Source of the DNA: Streptomyces sp. NBC_01237
Lineage (GTDB): Bacteria; Actinomycetota; Actinomycetes; Streptomycetales; Streptomycetaceae
NCBI RefSeq assembly: GCF_035917275.1
Contig: NZ_CP108509.1
Coordinates: forward strand, 1,178,001-1,242,000
DNA length: 64,000 bases
Direction: 5' to 3'
Positions 35,169-45,712 of the stretch are shown here, in pieces (within the stretch, counting starts at the first letter, position 1; every line of letters starts with the position of its first letter). The position numbers and the translations under genes are program-made. Below the pieces are notes generated by a model. The model worked only from the letters and a program-made list of their open reading frames with translations, searched no databases and was not told the origin of the DNA.

Positions 35169-36487
35169 ACCGGGACACCTCCTCGTTTCCCATGGATCCC
35201 CGCACGCCCGGCACTGATCCCGGTACGTGCCCGGAGCCGCGGAAAGTCCTCCGGGGCGCAGAAGGCGGCGCAGAACAGGCGCCCGGACGAGGTGCGGAGC
35301 GAGCCGCCGACGAGCGGCAGCACACCTGCCTGCGGTCCTTGTGTGTAGAGCAGCCCGTCCTCCGAGAGCGCGCGCAGCAGCCGGTCGATGCCTGCTCCCG
35401 GCTCCACGACGACATCGCTCTGCCACAGGTGGCCGCTCAGCCCGTAGCGGGCGGCCCGCCGGTCGAGATGCAGGCTGAGCAGGCCCAGCGAGCTCCGGGC
35501 GTTGACTTCCAGGAGCGGGACCCATGCGTCGCCCTCGACCAGCATCGCGTCGACACCGACCGGGCCGAAGTAGCCCTCCGCCACCAGGGCCGCGGCCACT
35601 TCGTCCAGAACCGCCGTGTGGTCCCCGCGCCGGGCGCGGCGCGTCACATCGGGCGCCGGCGGCCCCGAGGCGTGGTGGCGGTAGCCGTCGTTCATCATGT
35701 TCCGCAGACCCAGGTGCTCCCAGGTACCGTCGCATCCGATGACGAGGTGGCCGGAGAAGTCCGCACGCCGGGCATGGCGCGGCTGTACCACGAACGTGAC
35801 CCGCAGCCCGCGCTCCTCCTGGCGCCGGACGTGTCTGACCAGTCGGGCGGATGCCCGGGGTGTCATGACCTCCACGGCGCCCTGGCCGGCGACCCCGTAG
35901 GCGTCCTTGACCAGGGCTACGCGCTCTCCCCCGGCCAGTGTGCGGATGAGCGCGGTCTCCAGTTCCTCCGCGGAGTACACGAGGCGGCCCGTCCCCGGGA
36001 GCCCGAGGCGCTGTGCCAGCGCCGTCGACCACGCTTTGCCGTTGACCCGGGCCACCGTCTCCGCGGGCGGCACCGCGGACGGCCGCCCTGCCTTGGTCAG
36101 CAGCCGCTGCGTGGCGGGCAGCACCGCGAAGGGGAGGGCGCGCTCATGCCCGCTGATGGCCTCCACCGACTCCTGGTCCCGCGCGAGCAGCTCCTCGACG
36201 GCGGACTCCTCCGCGATGGCCGCCCCGTCGCCGTCCGCCACCGGCGTTCGCACGCAACGGTGTTCGAAGTCGAAGCCCGCCTTCGCCATCGCTTCCCGGT
36301 GCGGTGCCGTCAGCGCTCCCCGGGTGACCAGAAGGTCACCGGGCGAGGTGAAGCCGAAGAGCATCTCGTCCATGCTCCCGACGACGGGGCCCGTCCCCGA
36401 CGGCGCCAGCCGGGGCAGCTCCGCCAAGTCGTGCGGGCGCCAGTGATGTTCGGCCCCGAACGTGCCGAAGTGGACAGCGGTGGTCAC
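35165..36487 (-). CDS. ATP-grasp ligase
   Basis: The 440-residue protein is of ATP-grasp type: the Lys of VALVKDAYGVAGQGAVEV forms the small-loop/ATP site, and LVEGDAWVPLLEVNARSS supplies the metal-binding Glu and Asn. ATP-grasp enzymes activate a carboxylate as acyl phosphate and join it to an amine or thiol. Located directly after the acyl carrier protein gene (stop-start overlap), it is a candidate to load the carrier or form an amide in a pathway that has no visible adenylation domain. The first ~130 residues are not recognised. Confidence 0.85.
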   Translation of the reverse strand: MTTAVHFGTFGAEHHWRPHDLAELPRLAPSGTGPVVGSMDEMLFGFTSPGDLLVTRGALTAPHREAMAKAGFDFEHRCVRTPVADGDGAAIAEESAVEELLARDQESVEAISGHERALPFAVLPATQRLLTKAGRPSAVPPAETVARVNGKAWSTALAQRLGLPGTGRLVYSAEELETALIRTLAGGERVALVKDAYGVAGQGAVEVMTPRASARLVRHVRRQEERGLRVTFVVQPRHARRADFSGHLVIGCDGTWEHLGLRNMMNDGYRHHASGPPAPDVTRRARRGDHTAVLDEVAAALVAEGYFGPVGVDAMLVEGDAWVPLLEVNARSSLGLLSLHLDRRAARYGLSGHLWQSDVVVEPGAGIDRLLRALSEDGLLYTQGPQAGVLPLVGGSLRTSSGRLFCAAFCAPEDFPRLRARTGISAGRAGIHGKRGGVPV

Positions 36488-36780
36488 GTCCGCGATTCCT
36501 GAGGCTCCGCTCCCTCTTCGCCACCGGCCAGCGGCTGGACGGTCTCGGCGCTGAACTGCCGAACCGAGCGAAGCGTCTGGAGGCTGAGACTCTCGTACTC
36601 CAACTCGATGTCGAACTCTTCCTCGATCCGCAGCAGGAATTCGATGGCCTGGAGGGAGTCGAGCCCCAGGTCCTGGACGATGTCCGCGTCGACGGATATC
36701 TCATGGGCCTCGAACTTCCCCTTGAAGATATCGACGAGGACCTTCTTCACACGCGTTTCCATGTCGGATTCCGGCACCAT
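36484..36780 (-). CDS. Acyl carrier protein
   Basis: The 98-residue protein has the phosphopantetheine attachment motif GLDSLQAIEF with Ser42, in the usual place for an 80-100 residue carrier. The helix after it (LLRIEEEFDIELEYESL) is acidic, as in type II ACPs. An internal ATG (residue 7) could be the true start. It is the only free carrier protein in the window, lies between the radical SAM and ATP-grasp genes and is most likely their shared substrate tether. Confidence 0.92.
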   Translation of the reverse strand: MVPESDMETRVKKVLVDIFKGKFEAHEISVDADIVQDLGLDSLQAIEFLLRIEEEFDIELEYESLSLQTLRSVRQFSAETVQPLAGGEEGAEPQESRT

Positions 36781-36783
36781 GAC

Positions 36784-37959
36784 TCACACCCCATTCAAGT
36801 AGAGAAGAATGCACTTCGAGCACACCGGCATCATGCCGGTCTCCGCGAGGATCGATCGGACCCGCCGGAACCTATCGCTCTGCCAGAGGTCGATCACGGG
36901 GGTGTCGTACAGATTCCCGACCACGAACTCCGGAAAGAACTTGCAGGAGCTGACGTTTCCGTCGGCGTGGACCTCCATGCGGTTGGTGACGGCCAGGCAG
37001 CGCTTGCGCTGCTGAGCCGGCTGCGAGGTACCCCGGATGAACGACTCGACCTCGCTCTCCTCCAGCTGCGGCTGGTAGCGGACACGAGGCCCCCACACCC
37101 GGCCGGCGAGCCGCGCCATCGAGTCCCGCAGCACCGGAAGCAGTTCTTCGGGCAGCCGATAGGTGTACGAGTGCCAGGTCGGCTGCGCGGTTCCGGTGTC
37201 GGGCTCCAGCCAGGCGAAGTGCTCGGCGTACACCTCGTCCATGGAGTGCGCCACATCCGGGCTGATGTACCAGGGGAACTGGAAGTAGACGGTGTTGACC
37301 CCGACTTCCTCGGCCCACTCCATGAACTCGTACATCCGGCCCACGGTGGCTTCCGACACCATGCAGGAGACCGACACCTCGCCCTGGAACTCGCCCTTTC
37401 GTTTCAGGTCGAGCATCGCCCGGATGTTGCGCACGGTCCGCCCGAACGTACCTTTGCCCCGCAGCGTTTCATGATCGGCTCCCAGCCCGTCCAGGCTGAC
37501 CAGCAGGTTCAGATGCCTGCCGATCCTCAGCAGGTCGTCCATCTTGCGCTCGAAGAGCAGGCCGTTGGTGCACATGTTGACCGTTCGCGGGTATCGCTCG
37601 ATGAGCCGGGACACCTCGTCGAACTTGCTGTGCATCAGCGGTTCGCCGCCCCACAGGAACAGCTTTCCCCGGACCTTCTCCGTCGCCGAGAGGACATCCT
37701 CGACGACGCTCGTGTCCAGCTCCGTCCGCTGCTTGGCGACGTCCCAGTCGCGGAAGAATCCCTGGTCGTTCCACTGGTAGCAGTGGGTGCAGCGCAGGTT
37801 GCAGCGGTAGGTGAGCTGAAGGCTCACCTCGCGCGGCACCTCCGAGGCGTAGGCGAGGTCGGTACGCATCCGGGCCCGCGACTTGGACCGGATCGACACG
37901 GTGTGCTTGATGTCGGCGAATTCTTTGTCGGTGAGCGTGCGACGTGTCTGCGGATACAC
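36784..37959 (-). CDS. Radical SAM/SPASM enzyme
   Basis: The 391-residue protein has the radical SAM cluster motif CNLRCTHC (Cys53, 57, 60), the SAM-binding GGEP and a C-terminal SPASM region with Cys in RCLAVTNRMEVH, NVSSCKFF and PVCSKC for auxiliary iron-sulfur clusters. SPASM enzymes modify peptides, carbohydrates or carrier-bound substrates by H-atom abstraction. No small precursor peptide is evident nearby, and the next gene, 3 bp downstream, is an ACP. A carrier-tethered or sugar substrate is therefore more likely than a RiPP. Confidence 0.9.
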   Translation of the reverse strand: MYPQTRRTLTDKEFADIKHTVSIRSKSRARMRTDLAYASEVPREVSLQLTYRCNLRCTHCYQWNDQGFFRDWDVAKQRTELDTSVVEDVLSATEKVRGKLFLWGGEPLMHSKFDEVSRLIERYPRTVNMCTNGLLFERKMDDLLRIGRHLNLLVSLDGLGADHETLRGKGTFGRTVRNIRAMLDLKRKGEFQGEVSVSCMVSEATVGRMYEFMEWAEEVGVNTVYFQFPWYISPDVAHSMDEVYAEHFAWLEPDTGTAQPTWHSYTYRLPEELLPVLRDSMARLAGRVWGPRVRYQPQLEESEVESFIRGTSQPAQQRKRCLAVTNRMEVHADGNVSSCKFFPEFVVGNLYDTPVIDLWQSDRFRRVRSILAETGMMPVCSKCILLYLNGV

Positions 37960-37967
37960 GGAATCCC

Positions 37968-39224
37968 CTAGAGTCGGTGGGAATCAACGGTCTGTTCTCT
38001 GCCGCTGGTGGCCTGTTCGGCCGGAGCCGGCCGGCCCAGACGGACAACGGCGGGTACGAGCAGTAGCGCCAGGCCTCCCAGGAGGAGGAAAGCGGTTGAA
38101 GTCAGCAATACGGCCGAGGCGCCGATTCCCGCCGCGACGGGACCCGCCAGGGCGCGTCCCGCGGGGACCAGTCCGATCGAGCCGAGGACCTCGTAGGAGT
38201 GAATACGGCTGAGCACGTGCGGCGGAGAGTGGGACTGGACGGTGGTCGCCCACATGACGGCCCAGAAAGCGTTCGCCGTACCGCCCATGAAGAAGAAGAG
38301 GGCCAGCAGGGACAGGGGCGCGCCGAAGGCGATACCCGCGGGCAGTGGTGCGAAAGCCATCAGGCTCAGTACACCGACCATCAGCGGCCTGGCCGGCTTG
38401 GACCACCAGGCGAGAACTCCGCCCGCTATGGCCCCGAGACTGAAGGTCGAGATCAGGAAACCATAGGTGGTCGCCCCGAATCTCTCAATGAGCAGAACTG
38501 CTTTGAGAACGTCGAACGGACCGAATACCAGAAGTCCGAACAGTGCGAAAACACTCACGGTCGACCACAGCCACGGACGTCCCGCGAACTCGCGCCAGCC
38601 CTCCTTCAGTTCGCGTCGCATGTCGGGCCGGCCCACCGGTCTGCGGACGGCCGCCAGACGAATGCGCCGCAGAAGCACGGCGCTGGCCGCGAACGAGAGT
38701 GCGTCGAGCACGATCACCACGGGCGCGGAGAGGGCCATGATGACGAACCCGGCGCCCGCCGGCGCCGCCAGGGAGACGACGGACTCCGCCGCCCGCAGGG
38801 TCGCGTTGGCCGGCTGGGTGTCCCCCTGAACCACCTGTTTCAGCAGACTTCCCGCTCCGGGCTGAAAGAGCGCCTGGGCCACTCCCGTACAGAGGACGAT
38901 CACCAGGATCTGCCACAGTGCCGGTCTGCCGGTGAGGAAGAGCAGGGCGAGGACAGCCTGCAGTGCGCACCTCGTCAAGTCCGCCATCACCATGGGAGTC
39001 CGGGGCTGGAAGTGATCGAGCAGCACTCCGCCCACGAGCATCAGCGCCACGACCGGGACCATGGAGGCGCCGAGCACCAGGCCCACGGCCGAGGTGCTGA
39101 AGTCCTGCTCGACCATGACGGCCGTGAGCCCGATGGGGAACACCGCGTCGCCGGCCCGCGAGAACGACCGCGCGAGGATGAACCGCCTCAGGTTCGGGTC
39201 CCTCAGCAACAGCGGCCTCACCAT
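37968..39224 (-). CDS. MFS transporter
   Basis: The 418-residue protein has about 12 hydrophobic segments and the MFS_3-type start (LRDPNLRRFILARSFSRAGDAVFPIGL). It is the first gene of the operon that continues with the radical SAM enzyme (8-bp gap). It probably exports the cluster's product and so provides self-protection. Substrate specificity is inferred only from position. Confidence 0.88.
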   Translation of the reverse strand: MVRPLLLRDPNLRRFILARSFSRAGDAVFPIGLTAVMVEQDFSTSAVGLVLGASMVPVVALMLVGGVLLDHFQPRTPMVMADLTRCALQAVLALLFLTGRPALWQILVIVLCTGVAQALFQPGAGSLLKQVVQGDTQPANATLRAAESVVSLAAPAGAGFVIMALSAPVVIVLDALSFAASAVLLRRIRLAAVRRPVGRPDMRRELKEGWREFAGRPWLWSTVSVFALFGLLVFGPFDVLKAVLLIERFGATTYGFLISTFSLGAIAGGVLAWWSKPARPLMVGVLSLMAFAPLPAGIAFGAPLSLLALFFFMGGTANAFWAVMWATTVQSHSPPHVLSRIHSYEVLGSIGLVPAGRALAGPVAAGIGASAVLLTSTAFLLLGGLALLLVPAVVRLGRPAPAEQATSGREQTVDSHRL

Positions 39225-39273
39225 GTACCGACTCCTTCCTCGCTCCGCCGTGTATGGCTGGGGTGGACAGTCC

Positions 39274-40164
39274 TCAGGGACGTACGGCCTCCTCGCCGGA
39301 CGGATCGTCGAGCAGGCCGAGCAGATAGCGGCCGTATCCGCTGCGCAGCAGGGGACGGCTCAACTCGCGCAGCTCCCTGTCACCGATGAGGCCGCAGCGC
39401 CAGGCCGCTTCCTCCACGCAGCCGATCTTCAGGCCCTGGCGTTCCTCGATCACACGCACGTATTCCGACGCCTGCACCATGGCGGAGAAGGTCCCGGTGT
39501 CCAGCCATGCCGTACCCCGGTCCAGGACGGTCACCGTCAGTTCGCCCTCGCGCAGGTAGGCGCTGTTTATGGCACTGATCTCCAGCTCACCGCGGTCGCT
39601 CGGCACGAGGTCGCGAGCGAACTTCACCGCCTTGTGGTCGTAGAAGTAGAGTCCGGGCACCGCGTACCTGGATTTCGGTACGAGCGGTTTCTCCTCGATC
39701 GAGACCACCACTCCTTTCTCGTCGAATTCGACGACCCCGTACGCCGTCGGGTCATCAACCGGGTAGGCAAAGATCCGGCCGCCCTCCGGATCGGTGTGCT
39801 CGCACAGCCCGCTTCCCAGGTTGCCGCCGTGAAAGATGTTGTCGCCGAGTATGAGTGCGACCGGTTCATCCTCCAGGAAATCCGCACCGAGCAGAAGGCC
39901 CTGCGCAATTCCTTTCGGTTCTTCCTGCACCATATAGTCCAGCTGTATGCCGAGATGAGATCCGTCACCGAGAAGCCGCCGGAAACCGGGCAGATCGTAG
40001 GGGGTGGTGACGAGCAGAATCTCTCTCATTCCGGCCATGATGAGCGTGGTCAACGGATAGTAGACCATAGGCTTATCGAAAACCGGCAGAAGTTGCTTCG
40101 AAATAGAATGGGTGACCGGCCACAGCCGGGAGCCGGTCCCGCCCGCCAAAATGATGCCGCGCAT
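39274..40164 (-). CDS. rfbA: Glucose-1-phosphate thymidylyltransferase
   Basis: The 296-residue protein matches the short RmlA/RfbA form: [20 protein letters not shown] at the N-terminus, the Lys/Asp active site (GDNIFHG, EEKP) and WLDTGTF. It makes dTDP-glucose from dTTP and glucose-1-phosphate, the first step toward deoxysugars. The matching later steps (2,3-dehydratase, 3-ketoreductase) lie at 61-64 kb. The 4,6-dehydratase is not in the window. It sits 49 bp upstream of the MFS gene on the same strand and may belong to the same operon. Confidence 0.95.
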   Translation of the reverse strand: MRGIILAGGTGSRLWPVTHSISKQLLPVFDKPMVYYPLTTLIMAGMREILLVTTPYDLPGFRRLLGDGSHLGIQLDYMVQEEPKGIAQGLLLGADFLEDEPVALILGDNIFHGGNLGSGLCEHTDPEGGRIFAYPVDDPTAYGVVEFDEKGVVVSIEEKPLVPKSRYAVPGLYFYDHKAVKFARDLVPSDRGELEISAINSAYLREGELTVTVLDRGTAWLDTGTFSAMVQASEYVRVIEERQGLKIGCVEEAAWRCGLIGDRELRELSRPLLRSGYGRYLLGLLDDPSGEEAVRP

Positions 40165-40294
40165 TACAGGACAAAGGCCAGAACATACTCGGACATAGGT
40201 TTTCTACCCTTTCCGTTACGGGTGCCCGGCATTCGGTCCGCGATGCAGATGACGACGGGACAGCAGCCCGGCACGGCGGTCTCCGGAACCGCGG

Positions 40295-41488
40295 TCAGTC
40301 GGCGATCGCCCGGTAGGCGGCTGTCAGAAACCCGAGGTACACCGGCAGACGCTCCCACTCCGTCCGCTGGAGGATGAGCACCGCCGTCAGGTCCTCGGCA
40401 GGGTCGTTGATCCAGTAACTGCCGTACTTTCCGTACCATCCGTAACTCCCGACGGACGGTCCGAAGCGCGCGCTCCGGGTGCGGACCGACACCCCGAAAC
40501 CCCACCCGTACTCCCTGAAGAACCACTCCGGCGTGAAGCTGGAGACCGCCTTCTGCGCCGGCGTCAGGTGATCACTGGTCATGAGCCCCACCGACGGCCT
40601 GGAGAGGATGCGCTCGCCGTGGAGCAGCGCCGAGGCGAACGTGAGGAAGTCCTCGGGGGTCGACACCAGCCCGCCGGCGGGCGCCTTGAACGTCGGCGGC
40701 TGCCTCCAGCGCCCGTCGGGGCCGTCCTCGACCACAAGTTCGCCGGTGGCTTCGTCGAGTTCGTACGCGGTCGCCAGCCGTCCGGCGCTCTCGGGGCCCA
40801 CACGGAAGCCGGTGTCCTTCATCCCGAGCGGCTCGCAGATCCGTTCGCGCACGACGTCCTCAAGGGACATGCCGGTGGCGCGGGCGATGAGCACGCCGGT
40901 GACGGTGGGGCCGATGTTGTAGATGAAGCGCTCACCCGGCTGGCAGACGAGCGGCAGCGCACCGAGCCGGCGGATCCACTCGTCCGGTGACGGCCCGGGA
41001 TCGTCCGGGCCCCGACCGCGCCAGAGCGCATCCAGTGCGTCGGCGATAGGCACCGTTCCCGGCTCGGCGATGATCGCGCCGGTGCCGAGGCGGCAGGTGA
41101 GCAGATCCCTCAGCGTGATCGGGCGTTCCGCCGGGACGGTTTCGTCCATCGGCCCGTTCGGATCGGCGAGCACGGTCATGTCCGCCAGTTCCGGAAGGAG
41201 CGTGTCGACCGGGTCGTCGAGGCGGAGCACACTGTCCTCGACGAGCGTCATCGCGCAGGCGGCGATGACCGGCTTCGTCATCGACGCGATGCGGACGAGC
41301 GTGTCGGCCGCCATCGGCGTCCCCGACCCCGCGCCCTCGAAGGCGAGAGTGCCCGTCGCCTCGATGTGGACCTCGCCGTGGCGGGCGAGCACGGCGACCG
41401 CGCCCGGGCCGTGGCCTGCCTCGACGTGACGCTGGAGCACCTCTCGCACCCGGGCCAGCCCTCTCTGCGAGAAGCCGTCTGCCGTCAC
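40295..41488 (-). CDS. Serine hydrolase, class C beta-lactamase/esterase fold
   Basis: The 397-residue protein has the SxxK of this fold as SMTK (in VRIASMTKPVIAA), a YxN (YNI) and the C-terminal GWYGKYGSYWINDP block typical of family VIII esterases. No export signal is apparent, which argues against a periplasmic-type beta-lactamase and for an intracellular esterase, amidase or acyltransferase. The start is taken as the GTG at 41488 with GAGG upstream; another GTG at 41497 is possible. In the cluster it could release or trim the product. Confidence 0.82.
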   Translation of the reverse strand: MTADGFSQRGLARVREVLQRHVEAGHGPGAVAVLARHGEVHIEATGTLAFEGAGSGTPMAADTLVRIASMTKPVIAACAMTLVEDSVLRLDDPVDTLLPELADMTVLADPNGPMDETVPAERPITLRDLLTCRLGTGAIIAEPGTVPIADALDALWRGRGPDDPGPSPDEWIRRLGALPLVCQPGERFIYNIGPTVTGVLIARATGMSLEDVVRERICEPLGMKDTGFRVGPESAGRLATAYELDEATGELVVEDGPDGRWRQPPTFKAPAGGLVSTPEDFLTFASALLHGERILSRPSVGLMTSDHLTPAQKAVSSFTPEWFFREYGWGFGVSVRTRSARFGPSVGSYGWYGKYGSYWINDPAEDLTAVLILQRTEWERLPVYLGFLTAAYRAIAD

Positions 41489-41697
41489 TCTCTGCACCTC
41501 ATTCTCTCTGTGTCCGCACGTGGTCCGATACGGGGTCCGCTCGGTGAACGCGGTGGCTCCCGGGCTTCGAGCGGCATCCGTTGACCGCGCCGGCCGAGCG
41601 CGGGGGCCGGCGGGCCCGGTGCCCCTGACCGGCGTACCCGGCGCGGAGGACGTAGCTTCCTGTCCTTCCCGGCAACGGACAGCACGCGCACGGCCCG

Positions 41698-42786
<1,089 letters not shown>

Positions 42787-44025
42787 TCAGGGAAGGTCTG
42801 CGAAGTAGTGCGGGGGGCCGTACTGTTCGCGAACTCGCAGACTCCCCTTTCCATCCCGGCGGATGTCGGACCGTGCGTTGCCGAACTCCTTGACCAGGGC
42901 GTGCACTGCGGCCTCACGTCCTCCCAGGAACGTGAATTCGCTGACACCGAGACGCAGGAGCGGGCCGGGCACGCCCGGGAGGTCCACCTGGACATTCACT
43001 CGGATGCCGTGGTCGTAGAGCGCCCGCGAGAGGCTGTCGGTCCGTGCGGCGTTCCCGATCTTCACCCACACCTGGTGTGTGCTGGTGGCATGGCCGTCGT
43101 CGTCCGTGACGACGTCGAAGCCTTCCGCTCCCAGCAGTTTGCTGAAGAGCTGTGCATTGCCGATCAATTGCTCCGCATATGCCTGGCCAAAGTGAAGAAA
43201 CTCCGAAGCGGCAAGACCCAACGCAAGGGTCTCGGCGAAGTGGTGACTGCTGAGCATCTTGAACTGGGCGTCCCGCAGCTTGCGGTGCATTTCACCCGAC
43301 CGCGTGAACAGGACCCCCTTGTGAGGACCCGGAAAGGATTTGTGGGTGGACCCTCCCATGGTGTCGGCGCCCGCATCGAGCGGGTTCTCCAGGGCTCCCC
43401 CGAGGACGAGCCCCAGCGTGTGACTGCAGTCCACATGCAGGAGTGTTCGCGGGGAGTGCGCCGCGATGAGCTCGGCGACGCGGGACACCTGCAACTCGTG
43501 GCGGCTGTTCTGGAGGTCCAGGTAGACCAGTTTCGGTGCGCGTTCACGCAGGGCCCGCTCCAGCCGGACCTCGTCGACCCGGCCTTGTGCGACAGGCACC
43601 GTGGCGGAGGCGAAGCCGAGCCGAAGCGCCAGATCCGCAGTGGCGTAGTGACCGCCGGACGCTGCATCGACGGAGACAACGGTTCCGCCGGGCTCACCGC
43701 CCAGGCCGGCCATGGCGATCATCATGGCCGACATCCCGGATATGGGCCGTACGTTGACGTAGGGGGCCCGGCCCAGCCGGGCCAAGCTGCGAACGGCCAG
43801 TCCCGTCTCCAGCTCGGCCGCCGCCTGGCCGCCCCGGAACTGCCAGAAGTCCGGGTCCAGCGCGTCATTGAAGAAGTAGCGGTTGTAGTAGTCACTGCCG
43901 AGGGGCATGCTCGCCAGCGGTGACATCTTGTTCTCGCTCGGCACGAGGTTGACAGCGGATTCGGCACTCTTCTCGTGGCAGCGGAATTCGCGGATTGCCT
44001 TGCGAAGTTCCGAGATGTCCGCCAT
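42787..44025 (-). CDS. SHMT-like PLP enzyme
   Basis: The 412-residue protein is a serine hydroxymethyltransferase homologue: the PLP Lys is K229 in GGSTHKSFPGPHKG, with HVDCSH for cofactor stacking. The N-terminal region is shortened or altered compared with GlyA (NLVPSENKMSPLASMPLGSD is recognisable). Cluster-borne SHMT homologues often perform aldol-type additions of glycine or alanine, or alpha-methylserine chemistry, rather than folate metabolism. The ATG at 44025 has an AAGGGAA site. It is flanked by two Fe/2OG oxygenases. Confidence 0.87.
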   Translation of the reverse strand: MADISELRKAIREFRCHEKSAESAVNLVPSENKMSPLASMPLGSDYYNRYFFNDALDPDFWQFRGGQAAAELETGLAVRSLARLGRAPYVNVRPISGMSAMMIAMAGLGGEPGGTVVSVDAASGGHYATADLALRLGFASATVPVAQGRVDEVRLERALRERAPKLVYLDLQNSRHELQVSRVAELIAAHSPRTLLHVDCSHTLGLVLGGALENPLDAGADTMGGSTHKSFPGPHKGVLFTRSGEMHRKLRDAQFKMLSSHHFAETLALGLAASEFLHFGQAYAEQLIGNAQLFSKLLGAEGFDVVTDDDGHATSTHQVWVKIGNAARTDSLSRALYDHGIRVNVQVDLPGVPGPLLRLGVSEFTFLGGREAAVHALVKEFGNARSDIRRDGKGSLRVREQYGPPHYFADLP

Positions 44026-44285
44026 CTTAAGTTCCCTTTCTTCCTTGCAGATTTCTCTGACACCGCCGTCCGCCCTGATGAAAACGAGCAGGTGACCGAT
44101 CGCTCCGAAGGGCTGACCCGTCATGACTGACGGATCAGTGCGCGGTGTCGGATGCAGTGCATCGCAAGTCGGAGAGATGCTCGCATACAGAGGTGTTCGG
44201 GCGATCCGACAACCTGGAGAGGCGCCCTGGCTGTCCTCACGCGCCGGGGGTCGGGGGGATGACCCCGGGTATTCCCCTGCTCGGC

Positions 44286-45116
44286 TCAGCCCTCCGGCCG
44301 GGGTGGACGGCCGTACACCGCCCTGACCAGAAGGCGTCGATATCGTGGACTGTCCTGGTATGCGGTACGGCCGTGCGAGACCCGGTCGTTGCGGAATATC
44401 AGGGCTTCCCCCGGAGCCAGCCGCACCGTGGTGCGGTATCGGGGCTCCTGAGCTGCCTCCCGAAGGAACTCAAGACCGCGCGCCAGGCTGCCGGCCGAGC
44501 CGACGGAATGATTCCATTCGCATGTGTCGTTGTCCGTGAATCGCGTGATGACACTGCCGTCGGGCTCAACAGCGAAGACAGGGCCGATCGCGCTGGCCTC
44601 GACACCGGGGATCGTGGCCCGCCGCTCCAGCGCACGTGGGGCCAGCAGCGCGGAAGCCGCTTCGGAGTCGGATGCACGCAACGCCGCGAAAGCGGCCACG
44701 GCATTGAAGATCACCGTTTCCCCGCCGGTGTGCGCAGCACGCACACAGTAGAGGATCGAGGTCTTGAGCTTTCCGATCTCGTCCGCCAGACCGTCCGCGT
44801 GCAACGCCTGGCCATCGGTCGTACTGAAACCGGGATGCTCGTCCGCAGGGTTTCTCTGCACTTCGTGATAGAGACTCGCGTACTGTTCGGCATTCTCGCG
44901 ACGGTACAGAGAGGGAACCACTGGATCGCCCAGTCCCAGCGAGGAGGACAGTCTCTTCAGACAGGTTTCAGGGCCGTCTACGGAATCACCCATGACGGCG
45001 ACGGAAAATCCATTGCGCTCAAGGTCACTCACCAGCGATACGGCTGCGCCGGGAGCAGAGAACTCGATCCTGCGCCCAATATCCTGGCTACGGTAGTCTG
45101 CTTGGGCCTGCTTCAA
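44286..45116 (-). CDS. TauD/TfdA-like Fe(II)/2-oxoglutarate oxygenase
   Basis: The 276-residue protein has HxD (H106, D108 in LHADGLAD), a distal His in RVSHGRTAYQ and the 2OG Arg in RRLLVRAVYG. It fits the TauD/SyrP-type group that hydroxylates amino acids, often attached to carrier proteins. It starts with TTG at 45116, preceded by GGAAGGTGA. The region upstream contains the MazG-like remnant. It probably supplies a second oxygenation of the amino-acid-derived part. Confidence 0.82.
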   Translation of the reverse strand: MKQAQADYRSQDIGRRIEFSAPGAAVSLVSDLERNGFSVAVMGDSVDGPETCLKRLSSSLGLGDPVVPSLYRRENAEQYASLYHEVQRNPADEHPGFSTTDGQALHADGLADEIGKLKTSILYCVRAAHTGGETVIFNAVAAFAALRASDSEAASALLAPRALERRATIPGVEASAIGPVFAVEPDGSVITRFTDNDTCEWNHSVGSAGSLARGLEFLREAAQEPRYRTTVRLAPGEALIFRNDRVSHGRTAYQDSPRYRRLLVRAVYGRPPRPEG

Positions 45117-45409
45117 CGGATCTCACCTTCCGGAAAATAGAGTTCCATAGGCCGGCGATGGACACCACGCGACGTACCGCTTCCCGCCTCGCGGCACTGC
45201 CCCCGAACTGCCCAGGAACGGGTGGCAGATCACCGTGTGCCGCGGCCACCGGACGCAGACCGGTGGAAGCGGTTGCGAAGCGTCCGTCTCGCCCGTCACG
45301 GGCCGCTGGAACACCGGTCCGTCGGACTCCGCGTCAGCCCTGCGCAGGGCATGGCCCTCATACAGCGGAAGACGTACCCCGCCCTGCGCTTGTTCCTACC
45401 CGGGGTACC

Positions 45410-45522
45410 TCCTGCACGTTCACCTTTCCGGAGCTCGAAGAGCTCCAAAGACAAGGCGACGGTCTGATGGCTCCTCAGCACCGCGTTCTCCCAGTGATTC
45501 GATGCAGAGAATTGACGTCCAA
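45410..45522 (-). pseudogene. Frameshifted remnant of a MazG-like gene
   Basis: From a TTG at 45522, the minus strand reads LDVNSLHRI, matching LDINSVQRI at the start of the intact MazG-like protein at 55789-56052. After codon 9 one base is missing relative to that gene. In the shifted frame the match resumes (VLRSHQTVALSLELFEL against VLKGYNTTDLPLEFCML) and fades by about 45410. The first frame hits a TGA after 15 codons. The homologous promoter region is also present (see the repeat at 45494-45712). It is a decayed partial copy. Confidence 0.75.
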
Positions 45523-45712
45523 TCGTTTCCCCCGAGTACGGGCCCGTTCGTGCTCGCTGGAATACAAAGCGATACTCCTGCCGAGCCCGCCGCTGTGTCT
45601 AGTGGCCCATCGACCATGGAGCATCAGCCACGTCACCCCGACGACGGTGAATTGGGGAGCGCCCCATCAAGCGGCTCTGTCCCGCATTCAGTGGTGACGC
45701 GGCTCCGCCGCG
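45494..45712. repeat. Dispersed repeat, copy A (MazG 5' region)
   Basis: About 210 bp align with 56024-56231 at high but imperfect identity, including a 31-bp exact match (45595-45625 with 56125-56155). The block covers the first codons, ribosome binding site, leader and promoter region of the MazG-like gene in both places. Both copies have the same orientation. Confidence 0.85.

Noticed and set aside
36784..37959. RiPP maturation by the SPASM radical SAM enzyme
   Set aside because: No small precursor-like reading frame with a ribosome binding site or leader peptide is found next to it; the adjacent partner is an acyl carrier protein.
40295..41488. Cluster-borne beta-lactamase implying a beta-lactam product
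   Set aside because: The C-terminal motif block and lack of export signal fit an esterase-like serine hydrolase better, and no beta-lactam-forming enzyme is visible beyond a generic clavaminate-synthase-like oxygenase.
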